A DNA stretch of 31,383 nt from UBA1189 sp045544835. Lineage in GTDB: Bacteria; Bacteroidota; Bacteroidia; Bacteroidales; Bacteroidaceae. Location of the stretch: positions 1 through 31,383 of the forward strand of contig JAZPZS010000082.1 in assembly GCA_045544835.1 (NCBI GenBank). The letters are read 5' to 3'. Of this stretch, positions 22,985-30,036 are shown in pieces. A program made the translations under genes and the position numbers. The stretch's first letter is position 1; each line of letters starts with the position of its first letter. The notes below the pieces were generated by a model. The model was given only the letters and a program-made list of their open reading frames with translations. It was not told the origin of the DNA and ran no database searches.

Positions 22985-24010
22985 ATGAAAGATATTATTA
23001 TATTAGGTATAGAGTCGTCGTGTGACGATACTTCGGCGGCGGTTATCAAGAATGGTGAGTTGCTGTCGAACGTAACGGCCAGTCAGGCTGTGCACGAAAG
23101 TTATGGTGGGGTGGTGCCCGAGCTTGCCTCACGTGCTCATGAGCAAAACATCGTCCCTGTAGTGGACCAGGCGCTCAAGAAGGCGGGCATAGCTAAGGAG
23201 GAACTCTCGGCTGTGGCGTTTACACGTGGCCCCGGCTTAATGGGATCGCTGCTTGTGGGCGTGTCGTTCGCCAAGGGTTTTGCCCGCTCGCTGGATATTC
23301 CGATGATTGATGTAAACCATTTGCAGGGGCATGTACTGGCACATTTCATACAAGAGCCCGAGGCGAAGAAGGAGACGCCTAAGTATCCTTTCCTGTGTCT
23401 GTTGGTGTCAGGTGGAAACTCACAGATTGTTCTAGTCAAGGCCTACAATGATATGGAGGTGATAGGTCAGACCATCGATGATGCAGCAGGCGAGGCCATT
23501 GACAAATGCTCCAAAGTGATGGGGTTGGGCTATCCGGGAGGACCCATCATCGACCGACTGGCTCGCCAGGGAAATCCCAAGGCCTTCGCATTCAGTAAAC
23601 CTAATATTGCGGGCTACGATTATAGCTTCAGCGGACTGAAGACCTCGTTCCTTTATTTTCTGCGCGACAGGCTGAAGGAAAACCCCGATTTCATCGAACA
23701 AAATAAGGAGGACTTGGCGGCTTCGCTCGAAGCAACCATTGTGGATATCCTGATGAAGAAGTTGCGCCTTGCAGCCAAGGAACTGGGCATCAAGGAAGTG
23801 GCTGTGGCTGGTGGCGTATCGGCCAATACAGGACTACGCAATGCCTTCCTCGACCATGCACGACGCTATAAGTGGAACGTGTATATCCCCAAGTTTGGCT
23901 ACACGACCGACAATGCGGCCATGATTGCTATCACGGGATATTACAAGTTTATGGACAATGACTTCTGCTCGATAGACAAACCGGCATATTCTCGCGTTTC
24001 CATCGAGTAA
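22985..24010 (+). CDS. tsaD: tRNA N6-adenosine threonylcarbamoyltransferase
   Basis: A 341-residue protein of usual TsaD length when started at ATG 22985 (MKDIIILGIESSCDDTSAAV). An in-frame GTG 9 codons upstream adds residues unlike the family. Signatures are the ASKHA ATPase fold, the metal-binding SRAHEQN.VPVVDQAL and VNHLQGHVLAHF with two histidines, LLVSGGNSQIVLV, and AVAGGVSANTGLR. It transfers the threonylcarbamoyl group from TC-AMP to A37 of ANN-decoding tRNAs with TsaB and TsaE. It is essential in most bacteria. cinA follows after 14 bases. Confidence 0.96.
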   Translation: MKDIIILGIESSCDDTSAAVIKNGELLSNVTASQAVHESYGGVVPELASRAHEQNIVPVVDQALKKAGIAKEELSAVAFTRGPGLMGSLLVGVSFAKGFARSLDIPMIDVNHLQGHVLAHFIQEPEAKKETPKYPFLCLLVSGGNSQIVLVKAYNDMEVIGQTIDDAAGEAIDKCSKVMGLGYPGGPIIDRLARQGNPKAFAFSKPNIAGYDYSFSGLKTSFLYFLRDRLKENPDFIEQNKEDLAASLEATIVDILMKKLRLAAKELGIKEVAVAGGVSANTGLRNAFLDHARRYKWNVYIPKFGYTTDNAAMIAITGYYKFMDNDFCSIDKPAYSRVSIE

Positions 24011-24024
24011 AATAGGCAAAAGCA

Positions 24025-24528
24025 GTGGACGAGGAACTCTACAAAATAGCCCAATCCATCGAAGTGACCCTTTCGGACAAGGGATGGAGCGTGGTTACTG
24101 CCGAAAGCTGTACGGGAGGAGGCATAGCCGCTGCATTGACCGCAGTGCCCGGTAGTTCGGCTTGTGTAAGGGGTGGTATCGTGGCTTATACAGAGGAAAT
24201 GAAGATGCTTCTGCTGGGTGTAAAGCCCGAGACATTGCATACGGAGGGAGTGGTGAGCGAACAGACCGTAATAGAGATGGCGCAAGGTGCAATGAAATCG
24301 ATGAATTCGGATTTTTCCGTGGCGACATCGGGCATAGCAGGCCCATCGGGCGGGACTGAAGAACTGCCAGTAGGTACCATTTGGGTGGCTGCGGCATCGC
24401 GTACCCGTATGCTCACTCATTGCATCCGCAATTATGATAAGGGGAGAGTGCAAAATACACGAAATGCAGTGCTAATAGCATTGGAAATGCTGCAAAAAGT
24501 AGTGGAAATGGAAGAAAATCAACCATAA
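24025..24528 (+). CDS. cinA: CinA C-terminal family protein (nicotinamide-nucleotide amidohydrolase)
   Basis: A 167-residue protein equal to the stand-alone C-terminal domain of CinA (PncC type). It begins at GTG 24025 with MDEELYKIAQSIE. Diagnostic are TAESCTGGGIAAALT with the catalytic serine near residue 28, the RGGIVAYTEEMK strand, VSEQTVIEMA, and GIAGPSGGTEELPVGTIW. The family hydrolyses nicotinamide mononucleotide to nicotinate mononucleotide and ammonia, recycling NAD breakdown products. The N-terminal molybdopterin-like domain of full CinA is absent. It probably shares the tsaD transcript. Confidence 0.92.
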   Translation: MDEELYKIAQSIEVTLSDKGWSVVTAESCTGGGIAAALTAVPGSSACVRGGIVAYTEEMKMLLLGVKPETLHTEGVVSEQTVIEMAQGAMKSMNSDFSVATSGIAGPSGGTEELPVGTIWVAAASRTRMLTHCIRNYDKGRVQNTRNAVLIALEMLQKVVEMEENQP

Positions 24529-24550
24529 AATAAAATTAATAGCTGATTTA

Positions 24551-24582
24551 TTTGGCTATTCCATAAAAAAGTAGTTATTTTG
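24551..24582 (+). promoter_or_regulatory. Promoter of the rpmB-rpmG operon
   Basis: TTTG at 24551-24554, 20 bases, then TTATTTTG at 24575-24582 (one mismatch to TAnnTTTG), 50 bases before the rpmB ATG. Confidence 0.6.
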
Positions 24583-24632
24583 CACGCTGAAATTTGAATG
24601 CAGAGCAAAATAAACATCAAAATTAGATAGAA

Positions 24633-24893
24633 ATGTCGAAGATTTGTCAAATTACCGGTAAGAAAGCCATGATTGGCAACAACGTTTCACACTCTAAGCG
24701 TAGAACAAAGCGCACATTCGAGGTGAACTTGTTTAGAAAGAAATTCTTCTATGTAGAAGAGAATTGTTGGATTCAGTTGCGCTTGAGCGCCGCTGGTCTT
24801 CGTTTGATTAACAAGAAAGGTTTGGACGCTGCTTTGAAGCAAGCTTTTGCTGAGGGTCACTGCACTCCGAACGACATTAAAGTAATTGCGTAA
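24633..24893 (+). CDS. rpmB: 50S ribosomal protein L28
   Basis: An 86-residue basic protein beginning MSKICQITGKKAMIGNNVSH and containing SKRRTKRTFEVNLFRKKFF, both typical of bacterial L28 in Bacteroidetes. It binds 23S rRNA in the large subunit. It is the first gene of a three-gene ribosomal operon; rpmG follows after 14 bases. Confidence 0.97.
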   Translation: MSKICQITGKKAMIGNNVSHSKRRTKRTFEVNLFRKKFFYVEENCWIQLRLSAAGLRLINKKGLDAALKQAFAEGHCTPNDIKVIA

Positions 24894-24907
24894 AGGAGAG
24901 ACTGATT

Positions 24908-25096
24908 ATGGCAAAGAAAGTAAAAGGTAACAGAGTTCAAGTTATCCTCGAGTGCACAGAGCACAAGGAGAGCGGTATGCCGGGTACATCTCGTTATATC
25001 ACCACAAAGAACAGAAAGAATACAACTGAGAGATTGGAGTTGAAGAAGTACAATCCTATCTTGAAGCGTGTAACAGTTCACAAGGAAATTAAGTAA
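24908..25096 (+). CDS. rpmG: 50S ribosomal protein L33
   Basis: A 62-residue protein, MAKKVKGNRVQVILECTEH, with SRYITTKNRKNTTERLELKK in the middle. Of the four zinc-binding cysteines of zinc-type L33 only one Cys is present, so this is the zinc-independent form. It sits between rpmB and the DUF4295 gene. Confidence 0.97.
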   Translation: MAKKVKGNRVQVILECTEHKESGMPGTSRYITTKNRKNTTERLELKKYNPILKRVTVHKEIK

Positions 25097-25123
25097 TAAC
25101 CCTTATATATAATAGGATAGACT

Positions 25124-25276
25124 ATGGCAAAGAAAGCGGTTGCATCTCTTCAGACGGGTAAGTCAAGCTCTTACTCTAAAGTGATCAAGATGGTGAAGTC
25201 TCCGAAGACCGGCGCTTACATTTTCGATGAGCAGATGGTACCTTCAGAGAAAGTACAAGAGTACCTCAAGAAGTAA
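25124..25276 (+). CDS. DUF4295 small basic protein
   Basis: A 50-residue ORF, MAKKAVASLQTGKSSSYSKV, then IKMVKSPKTGAYIFDEQMV and EKVQEYLKK. Small basic proteins of this kind follow rpmB-rpmG throughout Bacteroidetes and are annotated DUF4295; they are thought to be ribosome-associated, which is inference from position and charge. It begins 27 bases after rpmG and is followed by the operon terminator. Confidence 0.9.
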   Translation: MAKKAVASLQTGKSSSYSKVIKMVKSPKTGAYIFDEQMVPSEKVQEYLKK

Positions 25277-25300
25277 TAAGACATTACAATATGTATAGCG

Positions 25301-25332
25301 AAGCCCTGCAACCTCTGTTGTGGGGCTTTCTT
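25301..25332 (+). terminator. Intrinsic terminator of the rpmB-rpmG-DUF4295 operon
   Basis: AAGCCCTGCAAC (25301-25312) pairs with GTTGTGGGGCTT (25317-25328) with 10 of 12 positions matched or more with wobble, followed by TCTT. It falls inside the longest reading frame of the next gene and decides that gene's start. Confidence 0.75.
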
Positions 25333-25350
25333 AATTTCAATTCAACCAAC

Positions 25351-25929
25351 ATGGATATAGGATTTCTCAATCGATTCGAAGAAAAGATACAGAACGAGCT
25401 GCTGCACATATGCACCTCGCACGGTATGCTTGAAGGTGTGTTGTTGGCTACGGACGACATCACCGACCATTGGAATGTATTGGCTCCAGAGTATGTTGCC
25501 GATGCTGTAGGGCAGATTGCCGACTATCCTACCGTGTCGGTAGCTTGGGCGGGCTACTTGGGGCTAGCCGTGGCGCATGGATGGGACAAGAACTGGCAGG
25601 AGTGTCTGAAGACTCCCTATAATGCGTATTATGGCAGCCAGGGATTTGACGATATGGACGAACATATCATAGAACACATCCTTGGCCTTGCGCTTGATTC
25701 CCGTGAGGCAGAAAAGATAGAGGGTGTGATACGCAGCTGCGCACAAGCGGCCGTTACGCTCATCCGACGCGAACAGATAGAGCCACAGAGCCCAATGGCT
25801 TTCCATGTATTTGCACGCGCTGTCAAGGTGATGTATCGCATAGGTGCGGCAATAGAGCTCAAGCGCTTGGGGTACAAGTTCGAGGAGATGGCACTACCAC
25901 CACACTTCGGCATACGCCCTGAATGCTGA
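25351..25929 (+). CDS. Conserved hypothetical protein
   Basis: A 192-residue protein, started at ATG 25351 (MDIGFLNRFEEKIQNELLHI) because the 20 codons of the longer frame contain the upstream terminator. It looks soluble and largely helical, with ITDHWNVLAPEYVADAVGQI, then VSVAWAGYLGLAVAHGWDKNW, and a C-terminal helix HVFARAVKVMYRIGAAIELK. There is no signal peptide or recognised catalytic motif. It may be a Bacteroidales-specific family; I do not recognise a function. A strong terminator follows at 25964-25990. Confidence 0.75.
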   Translation: MDIGFLNRFEEKIQNELLHICTSHGMLEGVLLATDDITDHWNVLAPEYVADAVGQIADYPTVSVAWAGYLGLAVAHGWDKNWQECLKTPYNAYYGSQGFDDMDEHIIEHILGLALDSREAEKIEGVIRSCAQAAVTLIRREQIEPQSPMAFHVFARAVKVMYRIGAAIELKRLGYKFEEMALPPHFGIRPEC

Positions 25930-25963
25930 TATACTTAGATTGGATATTTATAAGTAAAGTATG

Positions 25964-25990
25964 TGCGTAGCTTTCAGCTACGCATTTTTT
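25964..25990 (+). terminator. Intrinsic terminator after the hypothetical gene
   Basis: TGCGTAGCT, loop TTC, AGCTACGCA, then TTTTTT. A perfect 9-bp stem with T-run. It could also slow transcription coming from the exporter gene on the other strand. Confidence 0.92.
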
Positions 25991-26001
25991 CTGTTACTCC
26001 G

Positions 26002-26931
26002 TTAGAGTGAGCAAAAGAATGGTACAAGTAAAGGAACGCTTAGATCTACCATAAGTCCGTGGAAGATGGCCACTGGAACAAATTGCGTGCCACTGACGCG
26101 TGAGATTGTGGGTAGGGTAGTGTCCGCTGTCGTGGCACCTCCTATGCTTATAGGAGCGAGAGGACCGAATGCGCGTAATAGCAGAGGAGCTAGTAGTAGA
26201 GCTGTAATCTCGCGTAATACGTTATACATTAATGCTACCGTTCCGAGCTCTATGCCTCTAACCTCGGTAATGAGCATGCTTGACAAGGAATAGTAGCCAA
26301 ATCCGGAGCTGACAGCAAGCCAATCGGTAAGGCTGCGGTTGGTGAGTAGCATGGCTGTGAGCAATGCTCCGAGCCATGTACCCAAGATGGTGACTATGGG
26401 CATCATCACAAATCCTTTCTTGATATGGCGAAAGTTTTTTCGTAGTTCCTCATTTTGCCCTATGCTGAAACCTACGCACACTAACAGTAAGCACAAGCTA
26501 TAGAATGAGGCACCGGAAGGAAGGTATTCATCTGCTCCAAAATAACCCAATAGACATCCGCTTGAGAAGCATACAAAGATGATGATGCTCTCTTGCATGG
26601 TGGTCCACACTCCTCGTAAGCTGAACCGAACTGTAGTGCTGCGTTCTGCCTTTCGGAGATGTTCGTGTTCTTTGGGCTGCACGCTCCGCCAAAGTAGCAG
26701 TGATCCTGCTCCGCAACATATTGTTGTGAGGACGGTGATGAGAAGAGCTTCGGAACCTAATATGCCGAGTGATTCAACTAATACATCATTTCCACCTACC
26801 TCAATGCCTATGATAAACAACATTACCCATATGGATATCTGCAAAAGTCGGCTCACCCAAGCTTGGGGCCAACGACGCAACAGATAGCCTATAAGCACGC
26901 TACCCCATAGTATAAGTAGTACAATTAGCAT
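26002..26931 (-). CDS. lysO: LysO family L-lysine exporter
   Basis: A 309-residue inner-membrane protein with about eight hydrophobic segments, close to the 299 residues of E. coli LysO. Typical are FIIGIEVGGNDVLVESLG in the first half, VCVGFSIGQNEELRKN, the SSGFGYYSLSSMLITEV motif near residue 222, and GGATTADTTLPTISRVSG near 272. The N- and C-terminal halves, which in some Bacteroidales are separate genes, are fused here. LysO exports L-lysine and toxic analogues. No lysine riboswitch or clear promoter was seen in the 144 bases between it and metH. Confidence 0.88.
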   Translation of the reverse strand: MLIVLLILWGSVLIGYLLRRWPQAWVSRLLQISIWVMLFIIGIEVGGNDVLVESLGILGSEALLITVLTTICCGAGSLLLWRSVQPKEHEHLRKAERSTTVRFSLRGVWTTMQESIIIFVCFSSGCLLGYFGADEYLPSGASFYSLCLLLVCVGFSIGQNEELRKNFRHIKKGFVMMPIVTILGTWLGALLTAMLLTNRSLTDWLAVSSGFGYYSLSSMLITEVRGIELGTVALMYNVLREITALLLAPLLLRAFGPLAPISIGGATTADTTLPTISRVSGTQFVPVAIFHGLMVDLSVPLLVPFFCSL

Positions 26932-27075
26932 GTTGGATGGGCTTGGGTTTATGGTTTACTATTATCATGGAATATGGCGCTACACTTGCTATATCGTGTA
27001 GATTGGTCGCCTGTTATAACAAGTAATTCGTTAAATAGTTTGTGTTTACAATCTTTTTTGTCTACCAATAAGCGT

Positions 27076-29886
27076 CTAATCTTTAAAGAAGTTTGGCTTT
27101 TTAGCTCTTGCCTCTTCCAGACTCATCAGTGGCTTCTGTCCCTTCTGTGCAAACTCCTGACGCAAGGCCTCCTGCTCCTCACGCAGACGTGCCACATAAG
27201 CATCGCGTGTTTCCTCATTGAGCAAGGCTGCTGCCACGCCCGAGTTTTGCGAGGCATCTTTTACATACACCACGGGACCATCATACACAGGGGCAATCTT
27301 CAGTGCTGTATGCATAGCACTCGTAGTGGCTCCTCCGATGAGCAGAGGAACGCTGATGCCTGCTTCACGCAAAGCTGTAGCCACATTCACCATCTCGGCC
27401 AGCGAGGGAGTGATGAGTCCGCTGAGTCCGATAATGTCGGGACGGCACTCAAGCACCTTCTGCACGATATCCTCGGCAGGCACCATTACGCCCATATCAA
27501 TGATGTCGTAGCCATTACAGCCCATCACCACACTGACGATGTTCTTGCCTATATCGTGCACGTCGCCTTTGACGGTGGCGAGGAGGACCTTTTTTAATTG
27601 ACAATTGACAATTGACAATTGACAATTATTTTCCGAACGATTTACTCCCGAGTTTTTTGGTAATCCAGGAACTTCTCCATTGTCAATTGTCAATTGTGAA
27701 TTGTCCATTGTCAATATCTCCACCGCCTGCTTCATCGTACGGGCTGTCTTCACCACTTGAGGAAGGAACATACGGCCTTCGCCAAACAGGCGTCCCACCT
27801 CCTGCATGCCTGCCATCAAGGGACCTTCGATGATGGCTACGGCCGAGGGGTATTGGGTGAGTGCTTCGGCAAGGTCTGCCTCAAGAGTCTCGCTGGTGCC
27901 CTTGATGAGTGCCTGTTGCAGGCGCTGCTCCAAAGAAAGGGTAGACTTCTCTAATTGTGAATTGTGAATTGTGAATTGTGAATTATTAGAGTACTCCGAT
28001 GCTATACCGATAAGCCTCTCGGTGACACCTGGAGCACGGTTTAGTATCACATCCTCAATGGCCGTGAGCAGTTCGGCAGGGATATCGTCGTAGCGCACTG
28101 AGGTGGCGGGGTTGACGATACCCATATCCATACCGGCCTTGATAGCATGGTAGAGGAATACGGCATGCATAGCTTCGCGCAGGTAGTTGTTGCCACGGAA
28201 GGCAAAGGAGAGGTTGCTCACACCACCACTCACATGAGCTCCCTGAAGATGGGTGCGTATCCACTCCGTAGCGCGGATAAAGTCGATGGCATAGCTGTCG
28301 TGGGCCTCTATACCCGTAGCCACAGCCAGGATATTGGGGTCGAAAATAATGTCTTGGGGCGGCATACCTACCACATCGACCAGCAGATGATAAGCACGCT
28401 CACAGATAGCGGTGCGACGTTCATACGTGTCGGCCTGTCCCTGTTCATCAAATGCCATCACCACCACGGCAGCACCGAGACGGTGTATCTCGCGAGCATG
28501 AGCGAGGAAAAGTTCCTCGCCCTCCTTGAGCGATATGGAGTTGACAACACACTTGCCTTGTATGCACTTGACGGCTGCCGTGATAACCTCCCAGCGCGAT
28601 GAGTCCACCATGATGGGCACGCGGGCTATATCGGGTTCCGAAGCGATGAGGTTAAGGAAATGCACCATTTCCTGCTTCGTGTCGAGCAAGCCATCGTCGA
28701 TATTGATGTCGAGCAGTTGTGCTCCATCCTCCACCTGTTGGCGGGCAATGGAGAGCGCTTCGTCATATTTCTTTTCGTTGATGAGTCGCAGGAACTTGCG
28801 CGAACCAGCCACATTGCAGCGTTCGCCCACGTTGATGAAGTTGCGCTCGGGAGTCACCTCGCAGAGTTCCAGACCCGAGAGCCATAATGCCTCGGGGCGT
28901 GCAGCCGGCACGTGAGGCTTGGCACCAGGTATAAGCGGCGCATACTCGGCAATATAGGCATCGGTAGTGCCGCAGCAACCACCGATGATGTTTACTAACC
29001 CCTCATCCATATACTCCTTCACCTGCAGAGCCATCTCGGCAGGTGTCTGGTCATATCCGCCGAGACTATTGGGGAGTCCGGCATTGGGGTAGCACGATAT
29101 ATAGTAGGGCGCACGTGAGGCCAGCGCCTTGAGGTAAGGCTTCATCTGTGCAGCACCGAATGAGCAGTTGAGTCCTACGGAGAAGATATCGGCATGGCTC
29201 ACCGAGGCGAGGAAGGCATCGAGCGTCTGTCCCGAGAGGGTGCGTCCTGCCGCATCGGAGATGGTCACCGAAAGCATCAGCGGCACACGGCGTCCCATGC
29301 GCTCCATCACTTGCTCGGCTGCATAGATGGCTGCCTTAGCATTGAGCGTATCAAAGATGGTTTCGATGAGCAGCGCATCCACGCCTCCTTCGATGAGTGC
29401 CTGCATCTGTTCGTCGTAGGCTTCTACAAGTTCGTCGTAAGTGATGGCACGCATGGCTGGGTCATTCACGTCGGGGCTGAGCGAGCAGGTCTTGTTGGTG
29501 GGACCTACTGAGCCTGCCACGAAGCGCGGCTTGTCGGGTGTGCTCACGGCATCGGCACACTGGCGTGCAATGGTCGCAGCAGCGAGGTTGATCTCGCGGC
29601 ACAGATGCTCACAGCCATAGTCGGCCATGGAGATGCGCTGGGCATTGAACGAGCAGGTCTCGATAATATCGGCTCCAGCTGTGAGGTAACGGTTATGAAT
29701 GCCGGCAATCACCTCGGGACGGCTGAGGCAGAGCAGGTCGTTATTGCCCTTCTGTAGACCGGGCAAGTGGGCAAAGCGTTCACCACGAAAGTCCGCTTCA
29801 GTGAGTCCGCACTGCTGTATCATGGTGCCCATAGCACCGTCAAGGATGAGCACACGCTCTTTGATGATATCTTGTAATCGTTGCAT
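27076..29886 (-). CDS. metH: Cobalamin-dependent methionine synthase without activation domain
   Basis: A 936-residue protein read from ATG 29886; the 46 codons further upstream cover the promoter and are rejected. The homocysteine domain (about 1-310) has LDGAMGTMIQ, the zinc ligand in VGLNCSFGA and GGCCGTT. The methyltetrahydrofolate domain (about 345-600) has FINVGERCNVAGS and IMVDSSRWEV. The cobalamin cap (about 645-720) and B12 domain (about 765-890) show GDVHDIGKN with the cobalt-ligand His near 776, and IGGATTS. It ends at LSLEEARAKKPNFFKD, so the SAM-binding reactivation domain of E. coli MetH (1227 residues) is missing, probably encoded elsewhere. Two linkers carry in-frame 7-bp repeat insertions. 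Confidence 0.93.
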   Translation of the reverse strand: MQRLQDIIKERVLILDGAMGTMIQQCGLTEADFRGERFAHLPGLQKGNNDLLCLSRPEVIAGIHNRYLTAGADIIETCSFNAQRISMADYGCEHLCREINLAAATIARQCADAVSTPDKPRFVAGSVGPTNKTCSLSPDVNDPAMRAITYDELVEAYDEQMQALIEGGVDALLIETIFDTLNAKAAIYAAEQVMERMGRRVPLMLSVTISDAAGRTLSGQTLDAFLASVSHADIFSVGLNCSFGAAQMKPYLKALASRAPYYISCYPNAGLPNSLGGYDQTPAEMALQVKEYMDEGLVNIIGGCCGTTDAYIAEYAPLIPGAKPHVPAARPEALWLSGLELCEVTPERNFINVGERCNVAGSRKFLRLINEKKYDEALSIARQQVEDGAQLLDINIDDGLLDTKQEMVHFLNLIASEPDIARVPIMVDSSRWEVITAAVKCIQGKCVVNSISLKEGEELFLAHAREIHRLGAAVVVMAFDEQGQADTYERRTAICERAYHLLVDVVGMPPQDIIFDPNILAVATGIEAHDSYAIDFIRATEWIRTHLQGAHVSGGVSNLSFAFRGNNYLREAMHAVFLYHAIKAGMDMGIVNPATSVRYDDIPAELLTAIEDVILNRAPGVTERLIGIASEYSNNSQFTIHNSQLEKSTLSLEQRLQQALIKGTSETLEADLAEALTQYPSAVAIIEGPLMAGMQEVGRLFGEGRMFLPQVVKTARTMKQAVEILTMDNSQLTIDNGEVPGLPKNSGVNRSENNCQLSIVNCQLKKVLLATVKGDVHDIGKNIVSVVMGCNGYDIIDMGVMVPAEDIVQKVLECRPDIIGLSGLITPSLAEMVNVATALREAGISVPLLIGGATTSAMHTALKIAPVYDGPVVYVKDASQNSGVAAALLNEETRDAYVARLREEQEALRQEFAQKGQKPLMSLEEARAKKPNFFKD
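27596..27715. repeat. 120-bp element with inverted heptamer arrays, in frame inside metH
   Basis: The left end is four AATTGAC units (27596-27623). The right end is five units of AATTGTC type (27678-27712). The two arrays are inverted copies of each other around a core of about 50 bases. The length is 120 bases, 40 codons, so the frame is kept. It encodes MDNSQLTIDNGEVPGL and onwards, then NCQLSIVNCQL, in the linker between the cobalamin cap and the B12-binding domain. Confidence 0.85.
27953..27984. repeat. AATTGTG heptamer array inside metH
   Basis: Four AATTGTG units and a final AATT. Read in metH as NNSQFTIHNSQLEK at about residues 633-646, between the folate domain and the cobalamin cap. 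It belongs to the same heptamer family as 27596-27715 and 10456-10490. Confidence 0.85.
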
Positions 29887-29910
29887 AGTATCGTTTTTGG
29901 AAACAGAGTA

Positions 29911-29942
29911 CAAAGTTCGCATAAATATTTGATACACACAAA
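29911..29942 (-). promoter_or_regulatory. Promoter of metH
   Basis: On the minus strand TTTG (29939-29942), 20 bases, then GAACTTTG (29911-29918), one mismatch to TAnnTTTG. It lies 24 bases before the metH ATG, and no cobalamin or SAM riboswitch is seen in the leader. Confidence 0.5.
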
Positions 29943-29970
29943 TACAGCATGCGCAATTTACAAAGCAAAT

Positions 29971-30004
29971 GCCATTCTGAGCTCCATAGAGCATACAGAA
30001 TGGC
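29971..30004 (-). terminator. Hairpin after gadB, probable terminator
   Basis: GCCATTCTG (29971-29979) and CAGAATGGC (29996-30004) pair perfectly, with an inner GCTC/GAGC stem around CATA. It lies 33 bases after the gadB stop on the minus strand; the T-tract is poor. Confidence 0.6.
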
Positions 30005-30036
30005 AATAGCAGCATGAGGTTCACATAGACTCCTGC

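Noticed and set aside
25291..25350. Upstream start of the conserved hypothetical gene
   Set aside because: These 20 codons contain the terminator of the ribosomal operon.
29887..30024. N-terminal extension of MetH by 46 residues
   Set aside because: It is hydrophobic and cysteine-rich, unlike the family, and covers the promoter and the gadB hairpin; MQRLQDIIKERVLILDGAMG is the normal start.
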